NCBI GenBank assembly: GCA_028704555.1
Contig: JAQWFD010000001.1
Span: 133,401 to 197,400 of the forward strand
Reading direction: 5' to 3'
DNA length: 64,000 bases
DNA from: Desulfobacterales bacterium
GTDB lineage: Bacteria > Desulfobacterota > Desulfobacteria > Desulfobacterales > JAQWFD01
A program made the position numbers and the translations under genes. Shown here piece after piece: positions 8,075 through 17,020 of the stretch (its first letter is position 1; each line of letters begins with the position of its first letter). A model generated the notes under the pieces. That model was not told where the DNA came from and did no database searches. It saw only the letters and a list, made by a program, of their open reading frames with translations.

Positions 8075-9439
8075 TTGAAAAAAAGCATCAAAACGATTTT
8101 CTGCTGCCAGTCCTGCGGCTATCAAGCCCCCAAATGGATGGGCAAATGCCCGGAATGCAATCAGTGGCAGACATTTGTCGAAGAAACCCAGGTCGCCAGG
8201 CCTGCGAAAGGCACCCCCCGGGCAGGCATGAATTCTTCCCGGCCGGTTGCCATCGACTCCATCCCCATGGATACAGAACCTCGCAGATTAAGCGGGATCA
8301 ATGAATTTGACCGGGTACTGGGCGGCGGACTCGTTCCGGGCTCGCTGATTCTGATCGGTGGCGATCCGGGTATCGGAAAATCGACGCTCATGCTTCAGGC
8401 CCTTCACGGACTTGCCTCACAAACTCATAAAGTGCTTTATATCTCCGGGGAAGAATCCATTCTCCAGCTCAGACTAAGGAGCATGCGCCTTGGCACCCTT
8501 ACGCCTCATATGCTGGTGGTATCGGAAATCGATGTGGGATCGATTCTGTCCATGGTGGATTCCATAAAACCGGCGGTCCTGGCGATCGACTCCATTCAGA
8601 CCATGTACAGCAGCGATCTGTCATCTGCTCCGGGAAGTGTCAGTCAGATCAGGGAATCCACCCTGAAACTGATGCTCATGGCAAAACAGACCGGTATCCC
8701 CGTATTTTTAATCGGTCACGTGACCAAAGACGGGGCTATCGCAGGACCGCGGCTGCTGGAGCATATGGTGGATACAGTCCTGTACTTTGAGGGAGACCGC
8801 AACCATATATTCAGAATTCTTCGCTCGGTGAAAAACCGGTTCGGCTCCACCAACGAAATCGGCGTATTTGAAATGAAGGAAAAGGGCCTCGAAGAAGTGG
8901 CCAATCCATCCAGCGTATTTCTTGCCGAACGACCGGTGAATGCACCGGGTTCCGCGGTAACCGCCTGCATGGAAGGCACCCGGCCCATCCTGATTGAACT
9001 CCAGGCGCTGGCCAGCTCAAGCAGCCTGGGAACGCCCAGACGGACGATTCTCGGGTTAGACCCGAACCGGGTGGCGCTGCTGGTCGCCGTGCTTGAAAAA
9101 AAACTCGGCATGCAGTTGATGGGCCATGATATTTTCATGAATGTTGCCGGCGGGGTAAAAGTATATGAACCGGCTGTAGATCTGGGAATTATTTCGGCCG
9201 TCGCCTCAAGCTTTCTGGACCGGCCCATACCCGGCAACACTGCAATTCTGGGCGAAGTCGGACTGACCGGTGAAATCCGGGCGATCAGCCATGTGGAATT
9301 ACGGGTATCGGAAGCCTGCAAAATGGGATTTACCCGATGTCTGGTTCCCAGAAGCAACCTCAAACGCATACCGCCGATACCAGATGTCGAATTTATCGGG
9401 ACACAAAGCGTTTCTCAGGCAGTGGAAGTCCTGTTTTAA
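8075..9439 (+). CDS. radA: DNA repair protein RadA
   Basis: 454 residues, the usual length. RadA (Sms) is a RecA-like ATPase and branch-migration helicase that processes recombination intermediates. Visible parts are an N-terminal zinc finger (C11-x2-C14 and C25-x2-C28), Walker A GGDPGIGKST (95-104), Walker B VLAIDSIQT, the RadA-specific KNRFGSTNEIGVF motif, and a Lon-protease-like C-terminal domain (AGGVKVYEPAVDLGIISA). The start is TTG at 8075, with AAAGG upstream. rlmE and yebC follow on the same strand. Confidence 0.95.
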   Translation: MKKSIKTIFCCQSCGYQAPKWMGKCPECNQWQTFVEETQVARPAKGTPRAGMNSSRPVAIDSIPMDTEPRRLSGINEFDRVLGGGLVPGSLILIGGDPGIGKSTLMLQALHGLASQTHKVLYISGEESILQLRLRSMRLGTLTPHMLVVSEIDVGSILSMVDSIKPAVLAIDSIQTMYSSDLSSAPGSVSQIRESTLKLMLMAKQTGIPVFLIGHVTKDGAIAGPRLLEHMVDTVLYFEGDRNHIFRILRSVKNRFGSTNEIGVFEMKEKGLEEVANPSSVFLAERPVNAPGSAVTACMEGTRPILIELQALASSSSLGTPRRTILGLDPNRVALLVAVLEKKLGMQLMGHDIFMNVAGGVKVYEPAVDLGIISAVASSFLDRPIPGNTAILGEVGLTGEIRAISHVELRVSEACKMGFTRCLVPRSNLKRIPPIPDVEFIGTQSVSQAVEVLF

Positions 9440-9514
9440 CCGGTTACCGACAGGCGAAACCGAATTATTTCTATTGCATAAAACGTACTATTGACATGAA
9501 ATTAACATCATTAT

Positions 9515-10117
9515 ATGAAGCAATCCAAATTTAAAAAAAACCCGTGGGAAGATCATTATTCCCGCCAGGCAAAAAAAGATAATTATCCGGCCAGGTCCGT
9601 ATACAAACTTCAGGAAATACAGAAAAAATTCGGCCTTATCAAAAAAGGAGATCATGTGCTGGATCTGGGTTGCGCGCCGGGCTCGTGGATAAAGTATGCC
9701 GCGTCATTGACCGGCACAACCGGCCGGGTTGCAGGCATGGACCTGAAACCGGTCACTATCTGCCTGCCACCACATGCCGAATGCCATACCCGTGACATTT
9801 TTTCCGAAAACACGGACCTGTGGGCCGCCATTGGAACCGGCTTTGACGTTGTGCTGAGCGACATGGCACCGGACACATCCGGCAACAAATTCGTTGATGC
9901 GGCCAAATCATATAACCTCTGTGAGGCGGCGCTGTCAATTGCACGCAGGATTCTCAAACCCGGCGGCGCATTTGTCTGCAAAATATTTCAGGGCGAAGAT
10001 TTTAAACAATTTTCAGAAATCGTAAAAACCGAATTCACTCTACAAAAAATTTACAAGCCCCAAAGCTGCCGGAAGGCGAGCAATGAAATCTATATCATCG
10101 GCATGGGGAAAAAATAG
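9515..10117 (+). CDS. rlmE: 23S rRNA 2'-O-ribose methyltransferase RlmE (FtsJ/RrmJ)
   Basis: 200 residues, typical for RlmE, which methylates U2552 of 23S rRNA late in 50S assembly using SAM. The class I SAM-binding motif is [11 protein letters not shown]. The K-D-K-E catalytic tetrad is recognisable in RSVYKL, LSDMAPD, VCKIFQG and SNEIYI. The N-terminal [16 protein letters not shown] is characteristic. yebC follows after 8 bp and a strong GGAGG. Confidence 0.95.
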   Translation: MKQSKFKKNPWEDHYSRQAKKDNYPARSVYKLQEIQKKFGLIKKGDHVLDLGCAPGSWIKYAASLTGTTGRVAGMDLKPVTICLPPHAECHTRDIFSENTDLWAAIGTGFDVVLSDMAPDTSGNKFVDAAKSYNLCEAALSIARRILKPGGAFVCKIFQGEDFKQFSEIVKTEFTLQKIYKPQSCRKASNEIYIIGMGKK

Positions 10118-10125
10118 GAGGAAAT

Positions 10126-10863
10126 ATGTCAGGACATAATAAATGGTCTAGCATCAAACATAAAAAAGGCGCAGCGGATGCCAAACGCGGCAAGGTATTC
10201 ACCAAACTGATTAAAGAAATTACGGTTGCCGCTCGCAGCGGCGGTGGTGATCCGGATGCAAACCCCCGACTGAGATCCGCCATTCTGGCTGCCAAAAGCG
10301 AAAACATGCCCAAAGACAACATCGAACGGGCCGTCAAAAAAGGCACCGGAGAGCTTGACGGCGTCACCTATGAAGAAGCCAACTACGAAGGATATGGTCC
10401 CGGAGGGGCCGCCGTACTGATTGAATCCCTCACCGACAACAAAAACCGGGCCGTTGCCGATATCCGGTATATTTTCAACAAAGCCGGCGGAAATATGGGT
10501 GAAAACGGATGCGTATCATGGATGTTCGATAAAAAAGGCTATCTCGAATTTGAAAAAAGCGCCGTGGAAGAGGAACTGCTGATGGAAACCGCCCTGGAAG
10601 CCGGGGCCGAAGACGTACGCGAAGTGGATGACAGCTTTGAGGTTATTACCGCTCCCCAGGATTTTGAAGCGATCAAGACCGCCATCGACGAAAAAAATAT
10701 CCCATACATTGGGGCTGAAATCACCATGCTGCCGCAGACCACGGTGAACCTGGCGGGAAAAGAAGCCGAGCAGATGATCCGACTGATGGACAATCTGGAA
10801 GACTGCGACGATGTCCAGAAAGTCTACACAAACGCAGATATCCCTGACGATTTGGTGGAATAA
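10126..10863 (+). CDS. yebC: YebC/PmpR-family protein
   Basis: 245 residues, the usual length. The start [16 protein letters not shown] and the internal [23 protein letters not shown] and ENGCVSWMF segments are diagnostic. The family was long annotated as a transcriptional regulator; recent work links members to relief of ribosome stalling on proline-rich sequences. It is cytosolic. A strong GGAGG lies 5 bp before the ATG. yebC is often beside ruvC, but here it follows radA-rlmE. Confidence 0.95.
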   Translation: MSGHNKWSSIKHKKGAADAKRGKVFTKLIKEITVAARSGGGDPDANPRLRSAILAAKSENMPKDNIERAVKKGTGELDGVTYEEANYEGYGPGGAAVLIESLTDNKNRAVADIRYIFNKAGGNMGENGCVSWMFDKKGYLEFEKSAVEEELLMETALEAGAEDVREVDDSFEVITAPQDFEAIKTAIDEKNIPYIGAEITMLPQTTVNLAGKEAEQMIRLMDNLEDCDDVQKVYTNADIPDDLVE

Positions 10864-10904
10864 AAAACTGCCGGGATATACACTTGGCCTGTATATCCCG
10901 GCAG
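10862..10904 (-). terminator. Intrinsic terminator of nadA
   Basis: A perfect 14-bp stem (10868-10881 with 10891-10904; CTGCCGGGATATAC arm) is followed on the minus strand by six T residues. The T run is only on the minus side, so it primarily ends the nadA transcript, although the hairpin also lies directly behind yebC. Confidence 0.85.
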
Positions 10905-10944
10905 ATCACATCCGCAAAGCGAAACAGTTTCAAATTTTTATCTG

Positions 10945-11844
10945 TTACCTGGCCAGGTCAACCATCCGTTTAACCGCGCTGAAGGCGGGTTTCCGGATAT
11001 CTTCGGGGACCTTGACCTCTCCTTCCATATATTCGAGACACCTGAGCACATCCTCGAGTGTTATCTTTTTCATATCCTGGCACACCATGGCCGGCGAGGC
11101 CGGATAAAACGCCTTGTCCGGGCAGGCCTTTTTCAAGGGATATATCATCCCCGCTTCAGTCCCCACGATAAAGCTGCGTTTTTCAGAAGACCTGGCATAG
11201 CGAAGCATGCCCGAGGTACTGACCACCACATCGGCCAGGGCCAGGGTTTCGGGACGGCATTCGGGATGGGCCAGGACCACGGCATCCGGATGGGCCAGCC
11301 TGGCCTGCTGAATATGTCCCGGTGTGAGCCGGTCATGAATGGGGCAATACCCTTCCCACAGATGAATGGTTTTACGGGTCCGCGATGCCGTATATCTGGC
11401 CAGGTTCCGGTCCGGCGCCATCAGAATCTCATTTTCCTCCAGGCTGTTGACTACCTCAACCGCATTGGCTGACGTACAGCAGATGGTGGAAAGTGCCTTG
11501 ACCGATGCCGGAGAATTGACATAGGTAACGACCGGAATGGGGCCGAGTTCTTCTATCCTGGCTTTCAACGCATTGGGGGTGATCATATCGGCCATGGGGC
11601 AGCCCGCATCCGTACAGGGCAGCAGTACGGTCTTATCCGGCGACAGGATCGAGGCCGTTTCGGCCATAAAATGAACACCGCAAAAAACGATAACCTCAGC
11701 ATCGGTCTGCGCCGCAAGGATGCTCAGTTCCAGTGAATCACCACAGATATCGGCAACATCCTGAATTTCAGGCGGCTCATAATTGTGCGCAAGCATGACA
11801 GCGTTTCGCCGCTTAAGCAGATTTCTAATTTTTTCCTTCATCAC
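10945..11844 (-). CDS. nadA: Quinolinate synthase NadA
   Basis: 299 residues. NadA condenses iminoaspartate with dihydroxyacetone phosphate to quinolinate in de novo NAD synthesis, using a [4Fe-4S] cluster. Family motifs are present: AHNYEPPEIQDVADICGDSLELS region, CTDAGCPMADMI, CCTSANAVEVV, VLAHPECRPE and GTEAGMIYPL; the cluster cysteines are expected in the CTSANA, HPEC and MVCQDM segments. The length fits the short NadA type. GGGGT precedes the ATG. nadB and nadC are not in the window. Confidence 0.95.
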   Translation of the reverse strand: MMKEKIRNLLKRRNAVMLAHNYEPPEIQDVADICGDSLELSILAAQTDAEVIVFCGVHFMAETASILSPDKTVLLPCTDAGCPMADMITPNALKARIEELGPIPVVTYVNSPASVKALSTICCTSANAVEVVNSLEENEILMAPDRNLARYTASRTRKTIHLWEGYCPIHDRLTPGHIQQARLAHPDAVVLAHPECRPETLALADVVVSTSGMLRYARSSEKRSFIVGTEAGMIYPLKKACPDKAFYPASPAMVCQDMKKITLEDVLRCLEYMEGEVKVPEDIRKPAFSAVKRMVDLAR

Positions 11845-11933
11845 ATACCCCTATTTTATCAATTGCCAGTCCACGCCGACAGGCTGAAATCGGGTTCGAC
11901 GTTGAGCAAGGACCTCTTGCCGAGACACTGATG

Positions 11934-12611
11934 TTATTCTTCAAGTTCCAGGACATCGGTTCCCTCGGGGATGATTAACGTAAACAATGAATCGTTCAGG
12001 GTATCGTCAAACGCAATATGAGTCAGGCTGATCCGGGTCCGGTCCAGATAGGAATTCAGGGTAATGATCTCCACGATATCGAATGTATCTTTTGAAACCG
12101 ACAACCCGATCGAGGTCAGATCATATCCGGTCTGCCTGGGGATCAGCTTGAGCTGATAATAACGGTCATCCGGTTTTTCCAGCGAAATGGAAAAATGGGT
12201 CCGGATGGTCTTGATATCAGATAAAAAGCTGGCGCCCTTCCCCCCCCCGAAATACTCCGGCGCCTTGCCGACCATGACCTGATTGTCTTCAGGACGGTAG
12301 ATCCAGAGGGTCCTGCCATCTGTCACGACCGTCTGCTTCTCCGGAAAATCGTACTCCCAACGCATCTTGTCGGGCCGTTTGACATATATTCTGCCGGTGG
12401 CTGTATCGGTGATCTGCATCGCCTTTATAGTCGACTGCTGATCAAAACGCGCATGGAACCCGGAAGCAGAATAGTGCTGCTCCACCTTTTTGACAATCTC
12501 ATCCAATGGAAGCTGGGATTCCGCATGCAGCCGGCAGCCCCACAAAAGCAAGATTGCACTGACCAACAGGATAATACCCCGGTTATGGTTAAATGACAGA
12601 TAATTTATCAT
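11934..12611 (-). CDS. lolA: Outer-membrane lipoprotein carrier protein LolA
   Basis: 225 residues. LolA shuttles lipoproteins across the periplasm from LolCDE to the outer membrane. There is a signal peptide of about 30 residues (LLVSAILLLWGCRLHAES), then the LolA beta-barrel half: FHARFDQQSTIKAM, GRIYVKRPDKMRWEYDFPEKQTVVTDGRTLWIY and LIPRQTGYDLTSIGLSV. The signal contains a Cys (WGC) that might act as a lipobox, but LolA is normally soluble. The presence of the gene implies a Gram-negative envelope and agrees with the several lipoproteins in the window. Confidence 0.9.
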   Translation of the reverse strand: MINYLSFNHNRGIILLVSAILLLWGCRLHAESQLPLDEIVKKVEQHYSASGFHARFDQQSTIKAMQITDTATGRIYVKRPDKMRWEYDFPEKQTVVTDGRTLWIYRPEDNQVMVGKAPEYFGGGKGASFLSDIKTIRTHFSISLEKPDDRYYQLKLIPRQTGYDLTSIGLSVSKDTFDIVEIITLNSYLDRTRISLTHIAFDDTLNDSLFTLIIPEGTDVLELEE

Positions 12612-12770
12612 ATGATCACATCACTTCCGACAGCTGTTAAATTATGCCTTTATATCAGGGGCGGCCATTTGACGCAAACCCTTTCTATAAGTGAGAGGTT
12701 CAGGGTAAAGGGTGCATGGGTACAAGGTATTGGGCAAAAGGCTCAGGGCAGGCGAAAAAAACGAATAATT

Positions 12771-12791
12771 CTGACTCATGACTGAAGACTG
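12771..12791. repeat. Short heptamer-type repeat
   Basis: GACTCATGACTGAAGACT, with a seven-base period, lies between lolA and the downstream conserved hypothetical gene. It belongs to the same class as the tracts at 50341 and 57398. Confidence 0.5.
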
Positions 12792-12798
12792 GCCCTGC

Positions 12799-13710
12799 CT
12801 AAGAAAGCATCATGGTAATATTTTCCACGTCGTGAACGTTTTCAATTTCTCCATAGTCGACAGAGGGTCCCGGCTCTTCGTAGAATTCCGTTTTACCGAA
12901 CACCGACATGTTGATCCGGTCGATCCATCTCATATTACCGATGGCCTCTTCCTTGTTGATATATGGCGCGCTGAAACCCTGAGATCTCATGATTTCAATA
13001 TTGCTTTTTTTCAACTGCTCCTCAAATTTTCCAGCCTGCTGCACGCTCCTGAAAATGGACTGTTTTTTACTGATCAGCGCATGGTACATATCATTGTCTT
13101 CTCTGATTTCATCGAGAAGGGACAGTATAAAGCCCACACAATCGGTAAAGCCGGTCATGTTCGTATTCATACGTTCAAAAAACATGCACAGAAAACGGAT
13201 TTTATTTTCCGTGCAGACCGTCCGTTTGTTTCTGAACCTGACCTTCACCGACGCTCTGGCCTCTTCATTCACATGCGCATTGACAGATTCAATGATCCGG
13301 TCTTCCAGTTTTTTTGAAATTCTGAGTCTGGAAATAAACCGGCCCGCATTAAACGCCGGCAGAACCAGCCGGAGCGCTCCCCTGCCATCCGGAAAATGCA
13401 ACCGGGTTTGCGGCAACCGGGACATCAGCAAATCCCTTACGACATCTTCATCCTGCCTGCTGAAATTTTTGCTTTCGAGCAGATCTTCGAGTTCAATCTG
13501 CACCGATTCATCCGGAGAGAAGATCAGATCCAGAACAGATTCCCGTTCTGAATCGGATTCATCATACAGAAAGTGTTTCAATTGATCGGTATCAGGATTC
13601 AACCAGGTCGAATCAATAAAATGAAGGGTCTTGCTGTCCAGCGTCAGACCGCGCCGTAAAATTCCGTCGATTTTCTCCGCCAGCAATTGACATCGTTGAT
13701 CCGGTTTCAT
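12799..13710 (-). CDS. Conserved-looking hypothetical protein
   Basis: 303 residues from the ATG at 13710, which has AAGGA eight bases upstream; an in-frame extension to 13794 overlaps trxC and has no such signal. No signal peptide or membrane segment is seen. The N-terminal half is acidic and helical; the C-terminal half carries RLRISKKLEDRIIESVNAH and EKRNTNMTGF-like charged helices with an FLCMFFERMN segment. I do not recognise the family. It follows trxC by 28 bp on the same strand and is probably cotranscribed. Confidence 0.75.
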   Translation of the reverse strand: MKPDQRCQLLAEKIDGILRRGLTLDSKTLHFIDSTWLNPDTDQLKHFLYDESDSERESVLDLIFSPDESVQIELEDLLESKNFSRQDEDVVRDLLMSRLPQTRLHFPDGRGALRLVLPAFNAGRFISRLRISKKLEDRIIESVNAHVNEEARASVKVRFRNKRTVCTENKIRFLCMFFERMNTNMTGFTDCVGFILSLLDEIREDNDMYHALISKKQSIFRSVQQAGKFEEQLKKSNIEIMRSQGFSAPYINKEEAIGNMRWIDRINMSVFGKTEFYEEPGPSVDYGEIENVHDVENITMMLS

Positions 13711-13738
13711 AATGCATTTCCTTTTTTCCAGCCGCATT

Positions 13739-14194
13739 TCAAAAATAAGGGGTGAGTTTCTGTAAAATCTGCTGTTTGGGAACCCCACCGACAATCGTAT
13801 CTTTTAATTGACCGTTATCAAATATCAGCAGTGTCGGAATACTTTTGATCTTAAACAACGATGCCGTCATGGCATGCTGATCCACATTCAGCTTGCATAC
13901 CCTGACCCTGCCCTTCAACTGCTGCGACAGCTCATCGATAACCGGGGACAGCGTTCTGCACGCCCCGCACCAGGGCGCCCAGCAGTCCAGGAGAGCCGGT
14001 AACGGCGAGCGCAATACCAGACTTTCAAATTCTGAATCCGTAACGATCACCGGCTGATCGATCAACAGATAATCGGTCCTGAGGATCGTACCGCATTGAC
14101 CGCACGTTGCTACTCTTTTAAGATTTTCGGCCGCAATCCGGTTTCGGGTACCGCAATGACTGCACCGGATGATATAAGGATTTATCTGCCCCAT
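13739..14194 (-). CDS. trxC: Thioredoxin 2-type protein with N-terminal zinc finger
   Basis: 151 residues. An N-terminal zinc-binding module (C11-x2-C14 and C31-x2-C34) precedes a thioredoxin fold, the layout of Trx2/TrxC. It is a cytosolic disulfide reductase; the zinc module in E. coli TrxC makes it heat- and redox-responsive. The active site is WCGAC (Cys76, Cys79) where thioredoxins normally have WCGPC. The cis-proline motif SIPTLLIF is intact. Loss of the active-site Pro usually changes redox potential, so the partner spectrum may differ. Confidence 0.9.
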   Translation of the reverse strand: MGQINPYIIRCSHCGTRNRIAAENLKRVATCGQCGTILRTDYLLIDQPVIVTDSEFESLVLRSPLPALLDCWAPWCGACRTLSPVIDELSQQLKGRVRVCKLNVDQHAMTASLFKIKSIPTLLIFDNGQLKDTIVGGVPKQQILQKLTPYF

Positions 14195-14701
14195 AGATCC
14201 CCCCTATTCTTATTCGGGTTATCAAACCTTTTTCACATCCCCGGCCCCGGGCATCCTGTCCCGCAGCATAACCGCTCCTGCTGCGCACATCAGCGCATCC
14301 GGCTGTCTTCGATACCCCCCGTGCTATAAACAGATTTTTAAAGCTGCAAGCATTCCGGGGTGGATATTTTATACCCATAGACCTTTGTCTTGTCCGTAAC
14401 AACCACATATTTAATATCCAGCATTCATACAGATTTGGCAAGTGCATTCCGCCAACCCGGTCTGTGAGGAATAGAAGCACATTTTCCATACAAAATCATC
14501 GGTTTTCGCACAATTTATTATTGCCGGGGCCACAGCCTAACAGCTTTACAAGCACATCAAGAGCCTGTATAGTAACTGTATTCGTAAAGTGTCGAGACAT
14601 TGCGACTTGATGGTTTGATGATATCACCGCCTGCCCGAAAATTCAGAACACATATCTTTCGGGCCTGAACTTCAATCTCTTCAAGAGGTATTATAACCGA
14701 T
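14195..14701. other. 507-bp intergenic region between divergent trxC and ccdA
   Basis: It separates two divergently transcribed redox genes and should hold both promoters. Open frames here have no ribosome binding site or family resemblance. I see no convincing operator or repeat. Confidence 0.5.
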
Positions 14702-15400
14702 ATGCTTACTGAAACGGTATCATACCCGATGGCATTTATCGCAGGGCTGGTTTCCTTTTTCACCCCCTGTATTCTGCCCCTTATTCCGGCCTATTTTACA
14801 TTTATCACGGGCTGTTCCCTGAAAGACCTGACCACGGACTGTACCTCCGAAACCCGGACCCGGGTATTTTTATCCACGCTGTCCTATGTGATGGGGTTCT
14901 CTTTTATTTTTATTCTCATGGGAGCATCGGCCTCTTATCTGGGCGGCCTGATTTACGAATATAAAGATGGTATCCGAATCATCGGCGGAATTTTCATCAT
15001 CATACTGGGGATTCATTTAACCGGCTTTGTTCATATCCCCGGTCTCGATTTTGACAAGCACGTTCGCGTTGAAAAAAAGCCCCTGCGATATGCGGGCACA
15101 TTTGTTATCGGCATGGCCTTTGCGGCCGGCTGGAGCCCCTGCATCGGCCCCCTGCTGGGCTCTATTCTGATTATTGCCGGCAGCCAGGAATCGGTATGGA
15201 AGGGGATGGCGCTGTTGAGTATTTATTCTGCCGGCCTTGCCATTCCGTTTATCGTGTTATCGATATTTGTCAATTTTCTCATGACATTTATCAAAAAGGC
15301 GTCACGAGCTATGAGATACGTCAATCCAATAGCCGGGATACTGTTGATTCTGGTGGGCATATCGCTTGTCGCCAACAAGCTCACCCTGTTTTTCGGATAA
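14702..15400 (+). CDS. ccdA: CcdA-type thiol:disulfide electron-transfer membrane protein
   Basis: 232 residues with six predicted transmembrane helices. CcdA/DsbD-core proteins move electrons from cytosolic thioredoxin across the membrane to periplasmic thiol proteins, often for cytochrome c maturation. The two conserved cysteines are in SFFTPCILPLIPAY (helix 1) and AAGWSPCIGPLLG (helix 4). AGAGG precedes the ATG. The next gene encodes an exported thioredoxin-like protein, its probable acceptor, and starts 13 bp after the stop. Confidence 0.9.
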   Translation: MLTETVSYPMAFIAGLVSFFTPCILPLIPAYFTFITGCSLKDLTTDCTSETRTRVFLSTLSYVMGFSFIFILMGASASYLGGLIYEYKDGIRIIGGIFIIILGIHLTGFVHIPGLDFDKHVRVEKKPLRYAGTFVIGMAFAAGWSPCIGPLLGSILIIAGSQESVWKGMALLSIYSAGLAIPFIVLSIFVNFLMTFIKKASRAMRYVNPIAGILLILVGISLVANKLTLFFG

Positions 15401-15413
15401 GGATCTCAGACAC

Positions 15414-15887
15414 ATGCGCTCAATGCTAAAATCGGCCTTTGTGTTTTCTGCACTTTTATTTGTTTCGTGTATGATATGGACTTTCCGCCCCGCCGCCGCG
15501 TCAGACAGCATCCACTGGATGTCATATAAGGAAGGGATGTCCCTGGCCGACAACCTGCAAAAAAAGCGCCTGATATTTTTCACGGCCGAATGGTGCGCTT
15601 ACTGCGGCAAAATGGACCATGAATCATTTAAGACGCCACCTGTAATCAAATATATCAATACCCATTATGTTCCCATCAAGGTCGATTTCGACCGGGACAA
15701 TAAGACCGCTACAACATATAATGTCCAGGGCCTGCCGGACCTGTGGTTTATCTCTGAAAACGGTGAGAGCATCAGTCACAGACCCGGCTACATTCCAGCT
15801 GACACGCTGCTTCAGCTGCTTAGATATGTATCGACTGACAGCTATCAGAAAATGTCGTTTCCAAAGTTTGTCAAACAATGCAAATAG
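15414..15887 (+). CDS. Exported thioredoxin-fold protein, partner of CcdA
   Basis: 157 residues from the ATG at 15414; the frame is open upstream to 15366, but that part overlaps ccdA and the signal peptide starts at MRSMLKSAF. The signal peptide ends near AAASDS. The domain is a DsbD-gamma/thioredoxin type with active site WCAYC (in TAEWCAYCGKMDHESF) and cis-Pro motif GLPDLWF. It probably receives electrons from CcdA in the periplasm to reduce cytochrome c apoproteins or other targets. AAGGA lies upstream. Confidence 0.85.
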   Translation: MRSMLKSAFVFSALLFVSCMIWTFRPAAASDSIHWMSYKEGMSLADNLQKKRLIFFTAEWCAYCGKMDHESFKTPPVIKYINTHYVPIKVDFDRDNKTATTYNVQGLPDLWFISENGESISHRPGYIPADTLLQLLRYVSTDSYQKMSFPKFVKQCK

Positions 15888-16588
15888 TCCGGGCAAACCG
15901 TCCGGCGCCAAAGCCGATTCAGCCAGCACCCCAGCATATGAGCAACGTTATTACATTTAACAATGACATTAAAATCACTTCCCGTTGTCTGAAAGACATT
16001 TTCAGCTCCGCCACGTTTCCGGGAGCCCCAGATGACCCAGAATATCAACCCACCTGCGTGTTTCTGCTGCTGTTTGACCCTGGCCGGCCCCGTATCCTTG
16101 CGATCCAGAAATCGGACAGGTACGGATATCCATGGCGAAATCAGATAGCGCTCCCCGGAGGCCACCGGGACCAGGACGATCCAAGCGCGATGGACACCGC
16201 ATTCCGGGAACTCGATGAAGAACTGGGTATTCCGCGCAATCAGGTGGACCTGATCGGTTCAATGGGCCATTTTCAAACGATTCATCACAAAGATATCGAA
16301 GTGTTTGTCGGAATGTGGGACGGCCGAGGGCCTGTAAGATACGACGCGGAAGAAATTTCAAGGGTCCTTGTTATTCCGTTAAAAAAGCTGATCCGTCTCC
16401 ATATGTCCAGCGTTTCCAGCGGCAACCCTTCCGGATCAGAAGCCATCACCTACCCGTTCAAAGACGTTGTGATATGGGGCGTAACGGCAAAAATTCTGTA
16501 CCATTTCATCGAGCTGATCTACCCGAAGGTTACCTCAACCGGACCGGCACCCGATATCCTCTCCGGATCAAGCCCACTGGCACCATAG
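15878..16588 (+). CDS. Nudix hydrolase, CoA-pyrophosphatase-like
   Basis: 236 residues; MSNVITF at 15938 is an alternative start. The Nudix region reads LPGGHRDQDD..AMDTAFRELDEELGI. Its spacing matches the CoA-diphosphatase subfamily (LPGG-KxD...TALRExxEEIG, as in NUDT7/NudL) better than the canonical box. Members hydrolyse CoA or related dinucleotides to 3',5'-ADP and phosphopantetheine. The N-terminal 20 residues are proline-rich and may not be translated. The frame overlaps the thioredoxin-like gene by 10 bp, so coupling to the redox operon is likely. Confidence 0.8.
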   Translation: MQIVRANRPAPKPIQPAPQHMSNVITFNNDIKITSRCLKDIFSSATFPGAPDDPEYQPTCVFLLLFDPGRPRILAIQKSDRYGYPWRNQIALPGGHRDQDDPSAMDTAFRELDEELGIPRNQVDLIGSMGHFQTIHHKDIEVFVGMWDGRGPVRYDAEEISRVLVIPLKKLIRLHMSSVSSGNPSGSEAITYPFKDVVIWGVTAKILYHFIELIYPKVTSTGPAPDILSGSSPLAP

Positions 16589-17020
16589 TGAAACAACCCG
16601 GCCATGGACAGACAACCGCCCACGGCTTATGTCCGTCCATGTATTCGGACCCCATATCCTCATGATGAATATATTGATATAACGTGTGGTTACCAAAACG
16701 TATCGTATTTTGAAAAACATCAGGGGCCGCAAAATTTTTCACGAAGTCGTTTTTCATATTACAATTCACGTTCAGAAGCGCTGTCCGGTATCGGTAAGCG
16801 CGGATTCCGGAATTCTAAAATCAACAAGCTGCCCCCCCCCCAATGGACACTTGCTAACGTTGTTCGTATTCGGTTAATATACTGCCGGTTACCAAAATGA
16901 GTTTTTATTTTTCCATACGGCAGACACCTTTTCAGTTTCACTGCCAAACCTGGCCCGAATGTTCCGGAGCATCCGTCATGGGACGGAAACCTGTTAACAG
17001 TCTAAATGATAGAAGGACGT
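16589..17020. other. 432-bp upstream region of ilvBN
   Basis: No supported gene. It contains a sigma70-like promoter at 16851-16880 and about 130 bp of leader before ilvB. A frame at 16898 within the leader (MSFYFSIRQTPF...) lacks runs of Ile, Val or Leu codons, so I do not call branched-chain attenuation. Confidence 0.5.
16851..16880 (+). promoter_or_regulatory. Putative sigma70 promoter of ilvBN
   Basis: TTGCTA (16851-16856) and TAATAT (16875-16880) are separated by 18 bp. Both boxes are close to consensus and lie at a plausible distance upstream of ilvB. Confidence 0.45.

Noticed and set aside
14118..14489. 123-codon ORF on the minus strand upstream of trxC
   Set aside because: It overlaps the trxC start in another frame, has no ribosome binding site and reads as low-complexity out-of-frame sequence.
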